Positions 50,143-60,400 of a stretch of DNA of 64,000 nucleotides are shown piece by piece. Both the position numbers and the translations under genes were made by a program. The notes under the pieces are model-generated. The model was given only the letters and a program-made list of their open reading frames with translations, had not been told where the DNA came from and did no database searches. The DNA is from Plasmodiophora brassicae (Eukaryota; Endomyxa; Phytomyxea; Plasmodiophorida; Plasmodiophoridae): the NCBI GenBank assembly GCA_039704465.1, contig JASFAU010000011.1, positions 806,001 to 870,000 of the forward strand. The letters are read 5' to 3'. Position 1 is the first letter of the stretch; each line of letters opens with the position of its first letter.

Positions 50143-51842
50143 TCAAAAATCGTGCAACAGGGTGCAGGACAATGTGTCAGAGCGTGATGCCAGAAATTGT
50201 CGGACGATGTCAGGAGTATCATCTTTGATGGTTTCAAATGGTTCCCATGTGGCATCATCATCCTGAAAACCTAGCCAACGAACGTGTAGTTGGACATCTC
50301 CAGATACAGGATCGATTCGAATATCATCAATTTGTTCAATCACGTAGGTGTTACCAGTCAAAGCAATATTGTGTAGCAGGTCCGAAGTGACATTCAGAGA
50401 TGAATCATGGTAGAATTTCAAACGTTGCGCATGTACGGTAGACAGATCTTTCGTAATCAAGTCTTGGACAGTGTAGACATGTGGATTGACAGTTTCAACG
50501 ATTTGGTAAGGACCAGTCCAATTATACGTAGTCTTGCGCGCAGTAGAACGCTTAGCAACCAGGACATAATCACCAATAGAGAAGTTGATCGGTTTCACAT
50601 TACGCTGGTGCTTGCGCGATTCGTGCCGTAAGCGACGTTGTTTGGCTAGACGGTGCGAAACATCTTTGTGCATGTCGTCCATAGCCGATATCAAGTCAGC
50701 AGTCGATTCACGTAATCGATCAGGTGTTATTGGCAGGTCAAGGGTAGCATCAAGACGGGTAACAAAGATAGTAGATAACAAAGTACTTGGTTCAAGACCA
50801 GTAAAAATCGTCACAGGAGCATATCCGATGCGAGGTCGAATCGTATGATTGAGCACCATGTTAATCACCGGAATCAAATCAGGCCAGTCTTGTACATTTA
50901 AACCAAACTCAGACAAGAGGGACTTCATCAGAAACAGAATGCGACGATTGACAATCTCGACGGTTCCGTTCGCCCAAGGGGTGTAAGCAGTAGTGAAGTG
51001 GTGTGCAATGTGAAGTCGTTGTAGCAAATCATTCACCACTTGATTCATAAAATGAGAGCCTTGATCCGATACGTGTTGATACACAATACCAAAACGTTTG
51101 AACCAATTCAAAAGACTATCAACAACAACAAAGTGATCAGCAGATTCAGAAGGGACAAGTTCAACAAATCCCGAGAAGTCGTCTTTCAGTACAAGAACAT
51201 ACCGGAGTGCATGATGGCAAGATGCTCGCGGTTTCTCGATAAACAGAAAATCATAATGCAAGACAGCGTTCGGTTTCGAACCATGCAAAGCATATCCAAA
51301 TGGACGCGGTACAGCAGTTCCATGTCGATTTCGAAGACAATGCAAACATCGACTAACAAATTCTGCAACAGACTTGTCAATTCCAGGCCACCAAAAGTGA
51401 GAGAGAATCGTAGCCAAGGTTGCCGATTCGACAAGGTGTCCGGATAATCCCATATGAGCAATGATCATGATCCTGAGAATCAACGATTCATTTGGGATCC
51501 AAATCTGAGAATCAGATGTAGAAAACAGACGATCAGAATTTCGTCGCACGATAGTCGACGTTCCTTCCAAGGTGAGCATGGATGCATCAGGTTCAATTCC
51601 ATGTGCAATACAATATTCAGATTGAGACTGAGCAATTTCAGAAACAGTAGGCCAGACGAACTCGTCATGAATACGGTAGTCGTCAAAACGTACAGCTTTG
51701 TGAGTAAAACGTAGGGCACGAGCAGATATGGTCTGAGCACAAGACTCGGGTTCGACATTCGCTCCCCATCGTGTTGCAAGGTCCGCCCAGACATTCTCGT
51801 CTCCAGAAATGTGTTCGATTTCAAAATTGAACGAATCCAATT
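50143..51842 (-). pseudogene. Element A pol, 3' part: RNase H end, integrase, chromodomain
   Basis: Continuation of A pol beyond the insertion of C. It starts with the RNase H tail (DSFNFEIEHISGDENVWADL), then the integrase zinc-binding HHCC region, in which SRCLHCLRNRHG carries the two cysteines. The catalytic core keeps Asp in LHYDFLFIEKP, Asp in HVSDQGSHFMN and Glu in NGTVEIVNRR. A chromodomain (VIEQIDDIRIDP, LHVRWLGFQDDDATWEPFE) ends the protein at TGA 50143-50145. Ten bases separate the stop from the LTR. Frame arithmetic shows that it joined the 5' part in phase before C inserted. It is not expressible as one protein now. Confidence 0.9.
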
Positions 51843-54402
51843 CTGCCGCTCCGGGCAAAAACGCGGCAAACTGCTTTTCAACCGTGGCCGAGAAAAAAGC
51901 GTTTGAAGGTTCAGGTCGTCTCGCCGGTCGTCATGGTCCCAATTAAGCAGAATTCTACTGCACACACAGAGCCAGTACGTGCGGAACGGTCTCCCGACTT
52001 GTTCATCAAACGTGAGACGTGGATTAGCCATCTCTGTTGGACCGGGCGGCTCGTTTGGCCTTGACGGCGGCTTGCGCCGCTTGAAGCGCTACCACGTCCG
52101 CCGCCTTGTACATTGGCAGATGTCGAAATTGCTCCGGCACATACTGGCTAAGTGTGTGTAGTGAATCTTGCTTCACCGGGTCGACGACCCGCGGTTGCGT
52201 GTAGAGCGGCAACGGCGCCGCCGGCCGAACGCTGTTCGTCTTCAAGATCTTGACTTTGCGCCATGGCGTTGCCGCGTCCAGAGTGTACTTAAAGTACAGC
52301 TCGCCGGGATGGTACACGCCGTCTGTAGTTCCCAGACTAATCCACTGGCATTCCGAGATGTTGAACTTAACGCCACGCTCTCCCAGAATGGTCCGGCCAA
52401 CAACCGAATAAATCGACTCGGCAAACGATTTCCAGTCGAGCATGCCGTCGAACGTCGCCGTGTCGACGCCCGGCTTGTTGCCGTCCGTAAAGGCGTTTCG
52501 GATCAGGTCGGGAAGCTGATCTGGTGAGAACACGTGGTTGTGCTTGAACGCCGTGTCGATCTTCGAGAAGAAACGGTCGTTGGGCAAGAACGTGTGGCCC
52601 TTGATCAACCATTTGAAATCAATTCGGTCGAACATGAAGTGTGCACCGCCACGCCACGTGCGCTCATGCGCCCACCCGACAACGAACTGGTTCTTCGTCT
52701 GGTTACAGTTGTCGGCGAACAGGATCAGGTTCGCTGCCGGGTACGCATTCTCGCTGATGTACCGATCGACAAGCGACAGGACTTCAGCACCGGTCTTGCC
52801 GCCATGATCCTCGCCGTAAACGTATGCATGATGCCGGTCCATGCCGCCATCGTACACGCCGAATACGTTCGCCGTGAACTGGTCGATGAACCGAACGCGC
52901 TTCGTGACCAGGTTGGGTATCTGGAGGTTCTTCTCGTAGTCGACCGTAAGCGTCAGGTATCGCTGCGATCGACCGAGCAGATAGTCGCCCGAGATTACGT
53001 CTCGCTTGACGGACTGCACCGCCAGATCGCCATGGCGTAGCACAGTATAGGCGTACTCTTTGTCGTGGCGGTGCTGAGCAAGCTCTCGCTCGGTGGCGTT
53101 CATGTCGGCCTGACAGTTGGCGCGCTCCTCCTCTGGCAAATGCGGCAATGACAATTTCGACCGTCTGGCCGTTAGGATCAGCTCGCACGACAGGCAGTAC
53201 TCGCACTGGTCGGTCTTGGGGCGATTTTTCTGCAGGTAGCCGTAGTCGGAGCACAAGAAGTCAACGAACCGGCGCTGCGACACGATCGGCTCATCTCGTT
53301 CGGCAGGGGCCAAAAGGAAATAACCAGGGCCATGGTGGTCCATGAGGAACTCCTCATAGATGTACCGGTCGGTGTGATACATTGCCGGTAAGAAGCGTCG
53401 AGCTGGACCGTCGCCCTTGTACCGCAAGTAGTGGCTCGGCCTCGACACCGAGTCGAGCAGATTCTCCAGGAACTGGGTCACCTTCGCGCGTATATCAGGT
53501 GTGAACTTCAGGACCTGATTGCCGTGCTTGCCGCGGTTCTCCTCGACGGGTTGGCCGCTGTAGCCGTCCGGGTTCTTGTAGTGCTTTCGCAGTGTTGCCA
53601 GGCGTCGCTTTCCAATCATGAACGACTGTAGCCAAATTGGCAGACAAACTCGACGCGGTACGTTCAGGGGGCTGTCGAGCACGTAGCGAAACGCCAGCTT
53701 GCCTCGAGTCGACTCGAACCGCTCAATGCGCTGGTGCAGGAACTTGTTCTGCTCGAGCTGTGTGGTGAGCGACATGAACCGGGTAATTGCGGAGGCTACA
53801 GTCGGGCACGTCGCGACCCATTGACGGCATTCCAGCGCACAGCATGGCGCCAGCGGGAGACGGGCGTCGCCAGCAACAGGCGGTTCGTCAACGAGAACCA
53901 GTGCTGTCGGCTTGATGATCAGGCCTTTGGTGTTCTTCTTGTGCAGTTCCGGGCGGCGCTGCCGCTTGCGTGGCGTCGGGACGTGTGCGTCCCGGTTTGG
54001 ATCAACCGCTGGGCGCATGTCGGCAGATGTCGCCGGACTGTACAGCACGACCGCAGGCAGCAGGACGCGCAGGCATTGGAGCGAGGTGAGAAGGCGACCG
54101 AACATGTTGCAACGACAATGGGATACAGTACCCGGGCCTCCCCGTGAATATGCTATTTACGGAGCTTATGCCTGCGGATACGGGACACGCCATCCCGTCG
54201 CCACGGACTCCGTATCCCCCCCCCCCCGCCCCGTGCACGTTGGGCTTACCCATGACCAAGAATAGAAAGTATGACAGTTGACACTCAAACTCAACGGATA
54301 CACAGCGCAATCCACAAGATTTTTAAAAATGGCGTTGATCGATGCCCAGGACGCCAAAAATGGCCAAAAAGCAGTTTGCCGCGTTTTTGCCCGGAGCCGC
54401 AG
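51843..54402 (-). mobile_element. Element C: 2.56 kb TIR transposon, AATT duplication
   Basis: Terminal inverted repeats of about 36 bp (starting CTGCcGCTCCGGGCAAAAAC at 51843, one mismatch to the right end at 54402) are flanked by AATT on both sides (51839-51842 and 54403-54406). Removal of the element plus one AATT restores the reading frame of A pol. It carries a single long ORF on the minus strand. A C-run sits near 54219. The 4-bp duplication and the DDD/E-like ORF fit the Sola group, but this is an inference. Confidence 0.88.
52024..54105 (-). CDS. Putative transposase of element C (693 residues)
   Basis: An intact single-exon ORF filling most of element C. The N-terminal third is basic (TPRKRQRRPELHKKN), and a Cys cluster (TDQCEYCLSCELI) follows mid-protein. 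The second half has features of an RNase H-fold transposase: LTVDYEKNLQIP, ANLILFADNCNQTKNQFV, and KGHTFLPNDRFFSKIDTAF, giving candidate acidic residues D...D...D(E). The GHTxLPNDRxF phrase resembles a family of uncharacterised proteins widespread in eukaryotes. An alternative start at MRPAVDPNRDA would remove 29 hydrophobic residues. No stop or frameshift interrupts it, so the element may still be competent. Family assignment is tentative. Confidence 0.7.
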   Translation of the reverse strand: MFGRLLTSLQCLRVLLPAVVLYSPATSADMRPAVDPNRDAHVPTPRKRQRRPELHKKNTKGLIIKPTALVLVDEPPVAGDARLPLAPCCALECRQWVATCPTVASAITRFMSLTTQLEQNKFLHQRIERFESTRGKLAFRYVLDSPLNVPRRVCLPIWLQSFMIGKRRLATLRKHYKNPDGYSGQPVEENRGKHGNQVLKFTPDIRAKVTQFLENLLDSVSRPSHYLRYKGDGPARRFLPAMYHTDRYIYEEFLMDHHGPGYFLLAPAERDEPIVSQRRFVDFLCSDYGYLQKNRPKTDQCEYCLSCELILTARRSKLSLPHLPEEERANCQADMNATERELAQHRHDKEYAYTVLRHGDLAVQSVKRDVISGDYLLGRSQRYLTLTVDYEKNLQIPNLVTKRVRFIDQFTANVFGVYDGGMDRHHAYVYGEDHGGKTGAEVLSLVDRYISENAYPAANLILFADNCNQTKNQFVVGWAHERTWRGGAHFMFDRIDFKWLIKGHTFLPNDRFFSKIDTAFKHNHVFSPDQLPDLIRNAFTDGNKPGVDTATFDGMLDWKSFAESIYSVVGRTILGERGVKFNISECQWISLGTTDGVYHPGELYFKYTLDAATPWRKVKILKTNSVRPAAPLPLYTQPRVVDPVKQDSLHTLSQYVPEQFRHLPMYKAADVVALQAAQAAVKAKRAARSNRDG

Positions 54403-56777
54403 AATTGCAATCGCCATCTCTCAATTCGATCTCCAGTCATGCGACTCAAATTCGAAGAGAAACGAAATGGGTCCATAATATACATCAAGTTGCGATGATC
54501 AGTGAAGATACGAAAAGCATCAGCCGAATGCAAGTAGTGTCGGTAGCGATAGCATCCTTCGATAATCGCAAAACCTTCCTTCTCAATGATTGCCCATCGA
54601 CACTGATTGTGACGGAACGAACCAGAAATGAAAGCCATCGGTTCATGACGTTGATCGACAAGTGGTTTCGGCAAATCATCACAAGGAATTTGTGTCAAGA
54701 AGACAGACCAATGATGGTCCGAAGCATCAGGGAATATACATCGAATAAACCCATCTTTCGGGTGGGCCATCACCATCAATTCCTCCAATTGTTGCTTCAA
54801 TCGTTCGAAACAGCGTGTATGTTCCTCATTCCATCCAACCGAACTAAGCGTGACACGGCGTAACTGACGTTTCTTCAGGCTGCGAATCTTACGTGACGAT
54901 TCCAGAAGTAGTTGTTGTAAGGGATGAACGCGTTCAGAAAAACGAGGAATCGAAGTACGCATCCAATTGAGCGCACATAGAAATTGCTGAAGATCAGCAG
55001 CATTCTGAGGAGTTGCCAAGGTTTTCAGAGCATTGACCAATGACTCATCAAACGATATTCCTTCAGCAGATATAACACGGCCGCACCAGGTCACTTTCCG
55101 CAACCACAGGTGGCACCGGTTCGGATTCAACATGACACCATACTCATGGAAACGTTTCAGAATACGCTCCAATATAACGAAGTATTCGGCGAGATCCCGG
55201 ACGTAGCCCAGTACGTCATCGATCCACAACAATGCGGCTAGATACAGCAGGTCGCCAAGAACTTCTTGCATTCCAGACTGGAAGGCGAATACGGCATCAA
55301 TAATACCTTGCATGATACGAGTTGGCGTAAAAACACCTTCGTGAGTCATGAAGGCACAGAACTCTTGAGAATCAGGGTGCAAAGGGAATTGCCAATATCC
55401 CTTAAATGCATCAAACAGCATGAAAATCGTAGCTGAACGTAAATACATCAGAATAACATCAATGTGAGGCATGGGCCAATTGATACGGTCAATCTGCCTA
55501 TTCACAGGTTTAAAATTCGCGGTCATTCGATATCCACGGTTACCGAAGTCTTTCTTCTCATGGACATTCGCTCGTGAGGCGAAACGCGCATGTGGATTGC
55601 GGTACACGAGACCGTTTTCCATCAGTGTCGTTGTGTGCTGGTGGAGAAACGCTTGGTGTGTCTCCGGGTACTTTGGTGGTTGACATACAACCGGCCTAAC
55701 ATCTGCTTTGACATGCAGTTTCATCGGAGTTACCTTAGCCGGTGGCATATTGTCGATCTTCGTTCGCCATATTGGGTATTTGTGCACTATAGAGCGCAAT
55801 CGTTCTTTGTCGTCGGGAGGGAATCCTTCCTGAAGTGCACGTTCAATCATGTTGTCACATGCAATTTGTACCTCAGTTTTGTTGAATATCCCAACTTCAA
55901 CGTCATAATCCTTTCCAGGATCAGGATCATCTTGTTCCTCATCTTCATCCTGTGGGGCGATCATCTGCAATCGCTTGCTGCGTAACATTTCAATCGCTGG
56001 ATCTCGGCTGTAAGTAGTCACATCAGTTTCCGAGGTGTTCGAATATTTCTCTTCAAAGATGGTGTCGGGGTTGATCCCTAAAGCATCCAATTCAGCAACG
56101 CCTACTAAGACAGTACCATCACTCATAGGTTCTTGAGAGATCGCGCACTCGACCCGTCTGATGGTTGCAACAGTTCCATGCTGCGACGTGAACTTGAGGT
56201 CAAGCAGAGCGTACCCAACAATCTTCGTTTGTACGTTGCCTATCGCAAGGGTACTCATCAGTGGTTTCTCAAACATTCTTACCGCAACAAATTTTTCTCG
56301 TTGGATCTGCGATAGCTGCTCCAGTGAAAGCGTTGTCTTCGTGCATGCACTATCAAACTCGTAGTTGAACGTAGCGCACTCGTGAACTCGGACAGTTCCT
56401 AGGGTTGATGTACTCGTTGCCAACCGCTTATTCTTCGTCTTCGCTGCTTCATTGCCACTGTGTGTCGTCGTTTCGTCATTAGACGGTGTTTTGTCTGATT
56501 TCATTTTCTTCAGTAACTCTTGCCGTTCTGTTTTACTTACCTTGGTGCACATCGGTAGCCAATGAGGTCCTTGACAGAAAGCGCAACCGCCTTCAGGGGG
56601 TGGTTTACCCTCATATTTCTGTCTGATATGTTCAGGAATCCGATTGGTCTCATTCTTACCATTCAATTTCTTCTTCGGCGAGTTGATGTCGTCATTCTTC
56701 GTGGTGCTGTGTGGTTCATTTTTTCCCGTTAGACCGAGCATTGGTGGTCTTACCATTCTTTCGATTGTTGTTATCAT
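54403..56777 (-). pseudogene. Element A pol, 5' part: zinc knuckle, protease, RT, RNase H start
   Basis: Reads from the gag overlap at 56777. A CCHC-type knuckle CAFCQGPHWLPMC opens it. A protease-like segment follows with FDSACTKTTLSL in place of a canonical DSG/DTG motif. Reverse transcriptase motifs include VNRQIDRINWPMPHIDVIL, FMLFDAFKGYWQFPLHPDSQ, IMQGIIDAVFAFQSGMQEVL and the catalytic LLWIDDVLGYV (WIDD rather than YxDD). RNase H starts at about 54.78 kb (IRCIFPDASDHHWSVFLTQI, FRIFTDHRNLMYIMDPF) and is cut at RIERWRLQ by element C. The 5' end overlaps gag in the +1 frame. Confidence 0.9.
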
Positions 56778-57250
56778 CGGGAACTTTCTTCGGGAAGAAT
56801 CGGTTCTGCTCTTTGGCTCGTTTGTCTACAAGGTCAAAGAACGCCATTTCGTCCTTCCAGCAGTGTTCATAGTTACCATACTTCATATCCTTCTTCAGTT
56901 GTTTGCGTAGGATTTCTGGACGTATACCTTTTCGAAGCAATTTGATCTTGCGCTTTACCTTAGCGTCGGATCCAGAGAAATGAGATTCAAGGCCATGGTC
57001 TTCGATAAACTGATCAAATTTGCCAAAGTGAGCGTTAACTCGGGCTTCACAGTTACCAATTTTCATGTCCATAACGATGGTCTTTCGTATCAGCTCATCG
57101 ATGTCGCAATCGTTCATGTCCTCGCACAATGCTTCTCGCTGAATCTTCACGAGGTATCCTTTGATGTCGTCATCAGTAATGTTCTGAACAGGTTTCCGAA
57201 TACGAAATTTCGCAATGCTGTTGAGGATCCTGTCAGGCATACAGTTCTTC
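56716..57250 (-). pseudogene. Element A gag, 3' part
   Basis: Continues gag after the insertion of B: MKNCMPDRILNSIAKFRIRK, ALCEDMNDCDIDELIRKTIV, LLRKGIRPEILRKQLKKDMK, and a Lys/Asn-rich end. It stops at TGA 56716-56718 after AAA AAA. The pol frame overlaps by about 60 bases and is +1 relative to gag. The capsid-like helical region resembles Ty3/gypsy gag. Confidence 0.8.
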
Positions 57251-57255
57251 ATCGC
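57251..57255. repeat. Target-site duplication of element B (ATCGC, left)
   Basis: ATCGC immediately precedes the left LTR of B and recurs at 62339-62343 immediately after the right LTR. It lies in the gag coding sequence of element A. Confidence 0.95.
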
Positions 57256-57369
57256 TGTAGCGGCCTCACAATAAGGCCTTCTGAGTAGCGTAATACACTT
57301 CACTTGTCTTTTTGGTGTTGTACGTCGACATCGCGTTCGTCGTCCACCTGACGCCTAGGGCTTGTCACA
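57256..57369 (+). repeat. Element B 5' LTR (114 bp)
   Basis: Identical by eye to 62225-62338. Starts tgtagcggcctcacaataag and ends ctagggcttgtcaca. Unusually short for an LTR that must hold promoter, polyadenylation and R sequences. Confidence 0.95.
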
Positions 57370-57484
57370 TTGCGCAATACGACACTACGGCCTAACAGGT
57401 GCTGTCGTGCCTCCTTTCCTCGGCCAACGCAAACGCTGCGTGTGTGCCCGATCGTCTGTCCGATTATCAGGGGTTTCGTAGAAG

Positions 57485-60400
57485 ATGAATCCGATCCAGT
57501 ATGAGGCCGTCAGGGCACCATACCTAGATCGCTTCAATCGCGACGTCATGATAGAGTTTATTCAAGATTGGAAATTATATTTATCGGCTGTCGCCGACTT
57601 GAAAGCATTGCCGGGCGGGGAGCACTATCGCCCTCGATCCATTCGCGATCGGATCAAGCCATCGGTCATCACGAATTTTTGGGTTCGTACCCTACGAAAA
57701 TCTTCGGCTTCGTGGGATACGGCCTCCGACTCAGATATTTTGAACGAGTTGCTTGCCTTTACGGCCACGCGTGTGACGGTCCCGAAGACCAGCACGGATT
57801 TATTTAAGGGCATCTCCTTTCGACACCTGGGAGACGCCACCGAGAGTGTTGCCGACCTCTTTGATCAATGCGACATTCTGGCCTCCAATGGCCTCACCGA
57901 GCATTTCAACAAACATGCTGAATTACAAGCAGAGCAGATTCGCCTGATGATCAAAGCGCTCCGGCCGCCGATGTTACGGAATCGCGTCTCGAAGCTCGTC
58001 GCCATACAACGCATCGAGTGCAAGACTGACCGAGATGCATTTTTCAATCTTCTCCTGGAGGTGACCACACACTACTACATGTTCGCCCCGGAAGATGAGG
58101 TAACTTCCCGCGATCCTCCTCTGTCGGCGCCTCAGCCACGTAATCCGAAACCGGCTGTCGACGAATCTACTGCGCATCACAATGCCCACCGGCGACGAAC
58201 GGGGACGACGTCCGACGGTACACGTCAGGCAGAGCCGCCGCGCGCACCGTGGCGCAATCCACTTCGGCCTCTGGTGCCGGCCGATCCTGACAACAGCGCC
58301 TCACCGCTTGCTGCGCCGACCGCCGACACCCAGGGACTCTCGTCGGGAGGCGTCGCCCGCAATGCTGATGCTGGTACAGGGGTCGCTTCCGCGTCTTCGG
58401 GGGCTGCCGCTCGTCCCGCGTCTTCGGGGCCTGCCGCTCCCGGCGCCAGGCAACCGTCTGGCGCGCCTCGCACACGCGCTAATGTACGGCGGCTCGCCGT
58501 TCATTGCGACTACCCCGATGTTTGGCTTCGTCCTGTGGTCCCACCCGACACGACCCCGTGTACGTCGCCCTCCCCTTCGACGTACGATGTGGGTCCGTCT
58601 TCCCCTTCGCCTCACGCGCAGGCCTGTCATCTGACGGCTTCATCTTCATCTGGCTTGACGTCTGAATCCTCGCGCGCTCAGATGGTTCGTTTCAGCGTCC
58701 GCGATCTCGCATTTGATTTCTCAGCCGGCGTCGACGACGGTGCCGACTGTACCATCATTGGGGCTAACCACTGGGCCGCGATGAGTGCCGCGTCTATCCC
58801 CGTCACCGACGCACACATCTCCTTTTCTATGGCCGACGGCGCTCCCGTCGCTGCATCTCGGCAGGCGGTTATCCCGTCCATTACTATCCTGACGAGTGCT
58901 GGACCCGTCATCGTACACGATCATCTTGTGTACATCGCGGACACTACCATGCCCGCGGTTCTACTCGGTCGACCTCTCCTCGTCGCGCTGGGCATTGACG
59001 TCGAGGAACAACTACGAAGTCTCGCGCGTCGTTCTGCTCCGTTCGCCGGCGATCCATCAGAGGACCTCAGCCTTGTAGATCCGTCCTTTCCTGCCCACGA
59101 TCTCGACGTGGTGCCCATTGGCGCCCTTGATCCTGACGCGGTTCGTACCGCGCTCCAGCGTTGCATCGATGACGCTGCTGAGCACCATGCTTCTGCTACT
59201 TTCCTCTCCGAGTTGCGTCAACTTCTCCTGGTCGAGTACTTCGACGTGTTCCGGGTTCAATTGGGTCCTGACCCTCCCGTCAAACTTCCTCCTGCTGAAG
59301 TGCGCCTCAAACCGGACGCCCAGCCTGTTATGTCTCGGTCCCGACCGCTACCTCCCCTCCATCAGGATTTCCTGACGACCCACTACACCGACCTCGTTCG
59401 GTTCGGTTTCGTCATTCCAAACCCTTCGTCTCCCTGGGGTTCACCTTCTTTCGCCGTCGCGAAAGTCGGTGCCGGGCGCACGTTCCGCGCCGTGGTGGAT
59501 CTTCGCCAGCCCAATGCTCAAATGCTACGTTCATCATACCCAATCCCATATCTGCCTGCCCTTGGGGAGTACTTAGTGGGCTCCTCTCTATTCTTCACGG
59601 CCGATGCATTCAAAGGTTTCTGGCAGATCGCCATCACCGGTGATATCGACGCCCTGACTCTCCTCTCACCTTTGGGGCCGTTGACTCCTCAGCGTCTACC
59701 TCAGGGCTATGGTGACGCTCTCTTTATCTTTCAAGGTTCTATGAACCAAGTCTTCCGTCCCGCGCTGTCGCTCCGCGATCTTCTCATCTTTGCTGACGAT
59801 TTTCTGGGACATTCAACATCTGAAATGGACCACCTACATAAGCTGCGCATCTTCTTGGGGCGCTGTCTTGACATGGGGTTGAAACTGAACGCCGCTCGTT
59901 GTCAGTTTTATCTCACGGAAGCCAAATGGTGCGGTATGATTTACTCTGCCGAAGGTACTCGCCACGACCCTGCTCGTGTTCACGGCCTCGCTAAGATTGG
60001 TCGCCCGCACACCGCCGCTGATCTCATGCAGTTTGTCTGCGGTGCCGGGTGGTTCCGATCCCACGTACCTGATTTCGCCCGCCTCATCCAGCCGCTGCAG
60101 GAACTTTTGTCCACCTTACTGCATGCGTCTCGCAATCGGTCCAAGCGTGCGGCTCAACGTATATCTATTCCGGAGGCGTTGTGGACCCCTGCTGTTGAGC
60201 AGGCTTTCCGGCACATGCTCACAGCCCTCGAACACAGTGTCCTGCTCGCACATCCTCATCCCGATCACGTGCGCTGTCTGTTCACTGACGCGTCGACCGG
60301 TTATTGTTCTATCTTGGTTACACAACTTCATCCCGACGAGCTTGCTAAACCGCTCCCGGAGCAGGCCCACGCGCCACTAGCCTTCTACAGCACCCCATTC

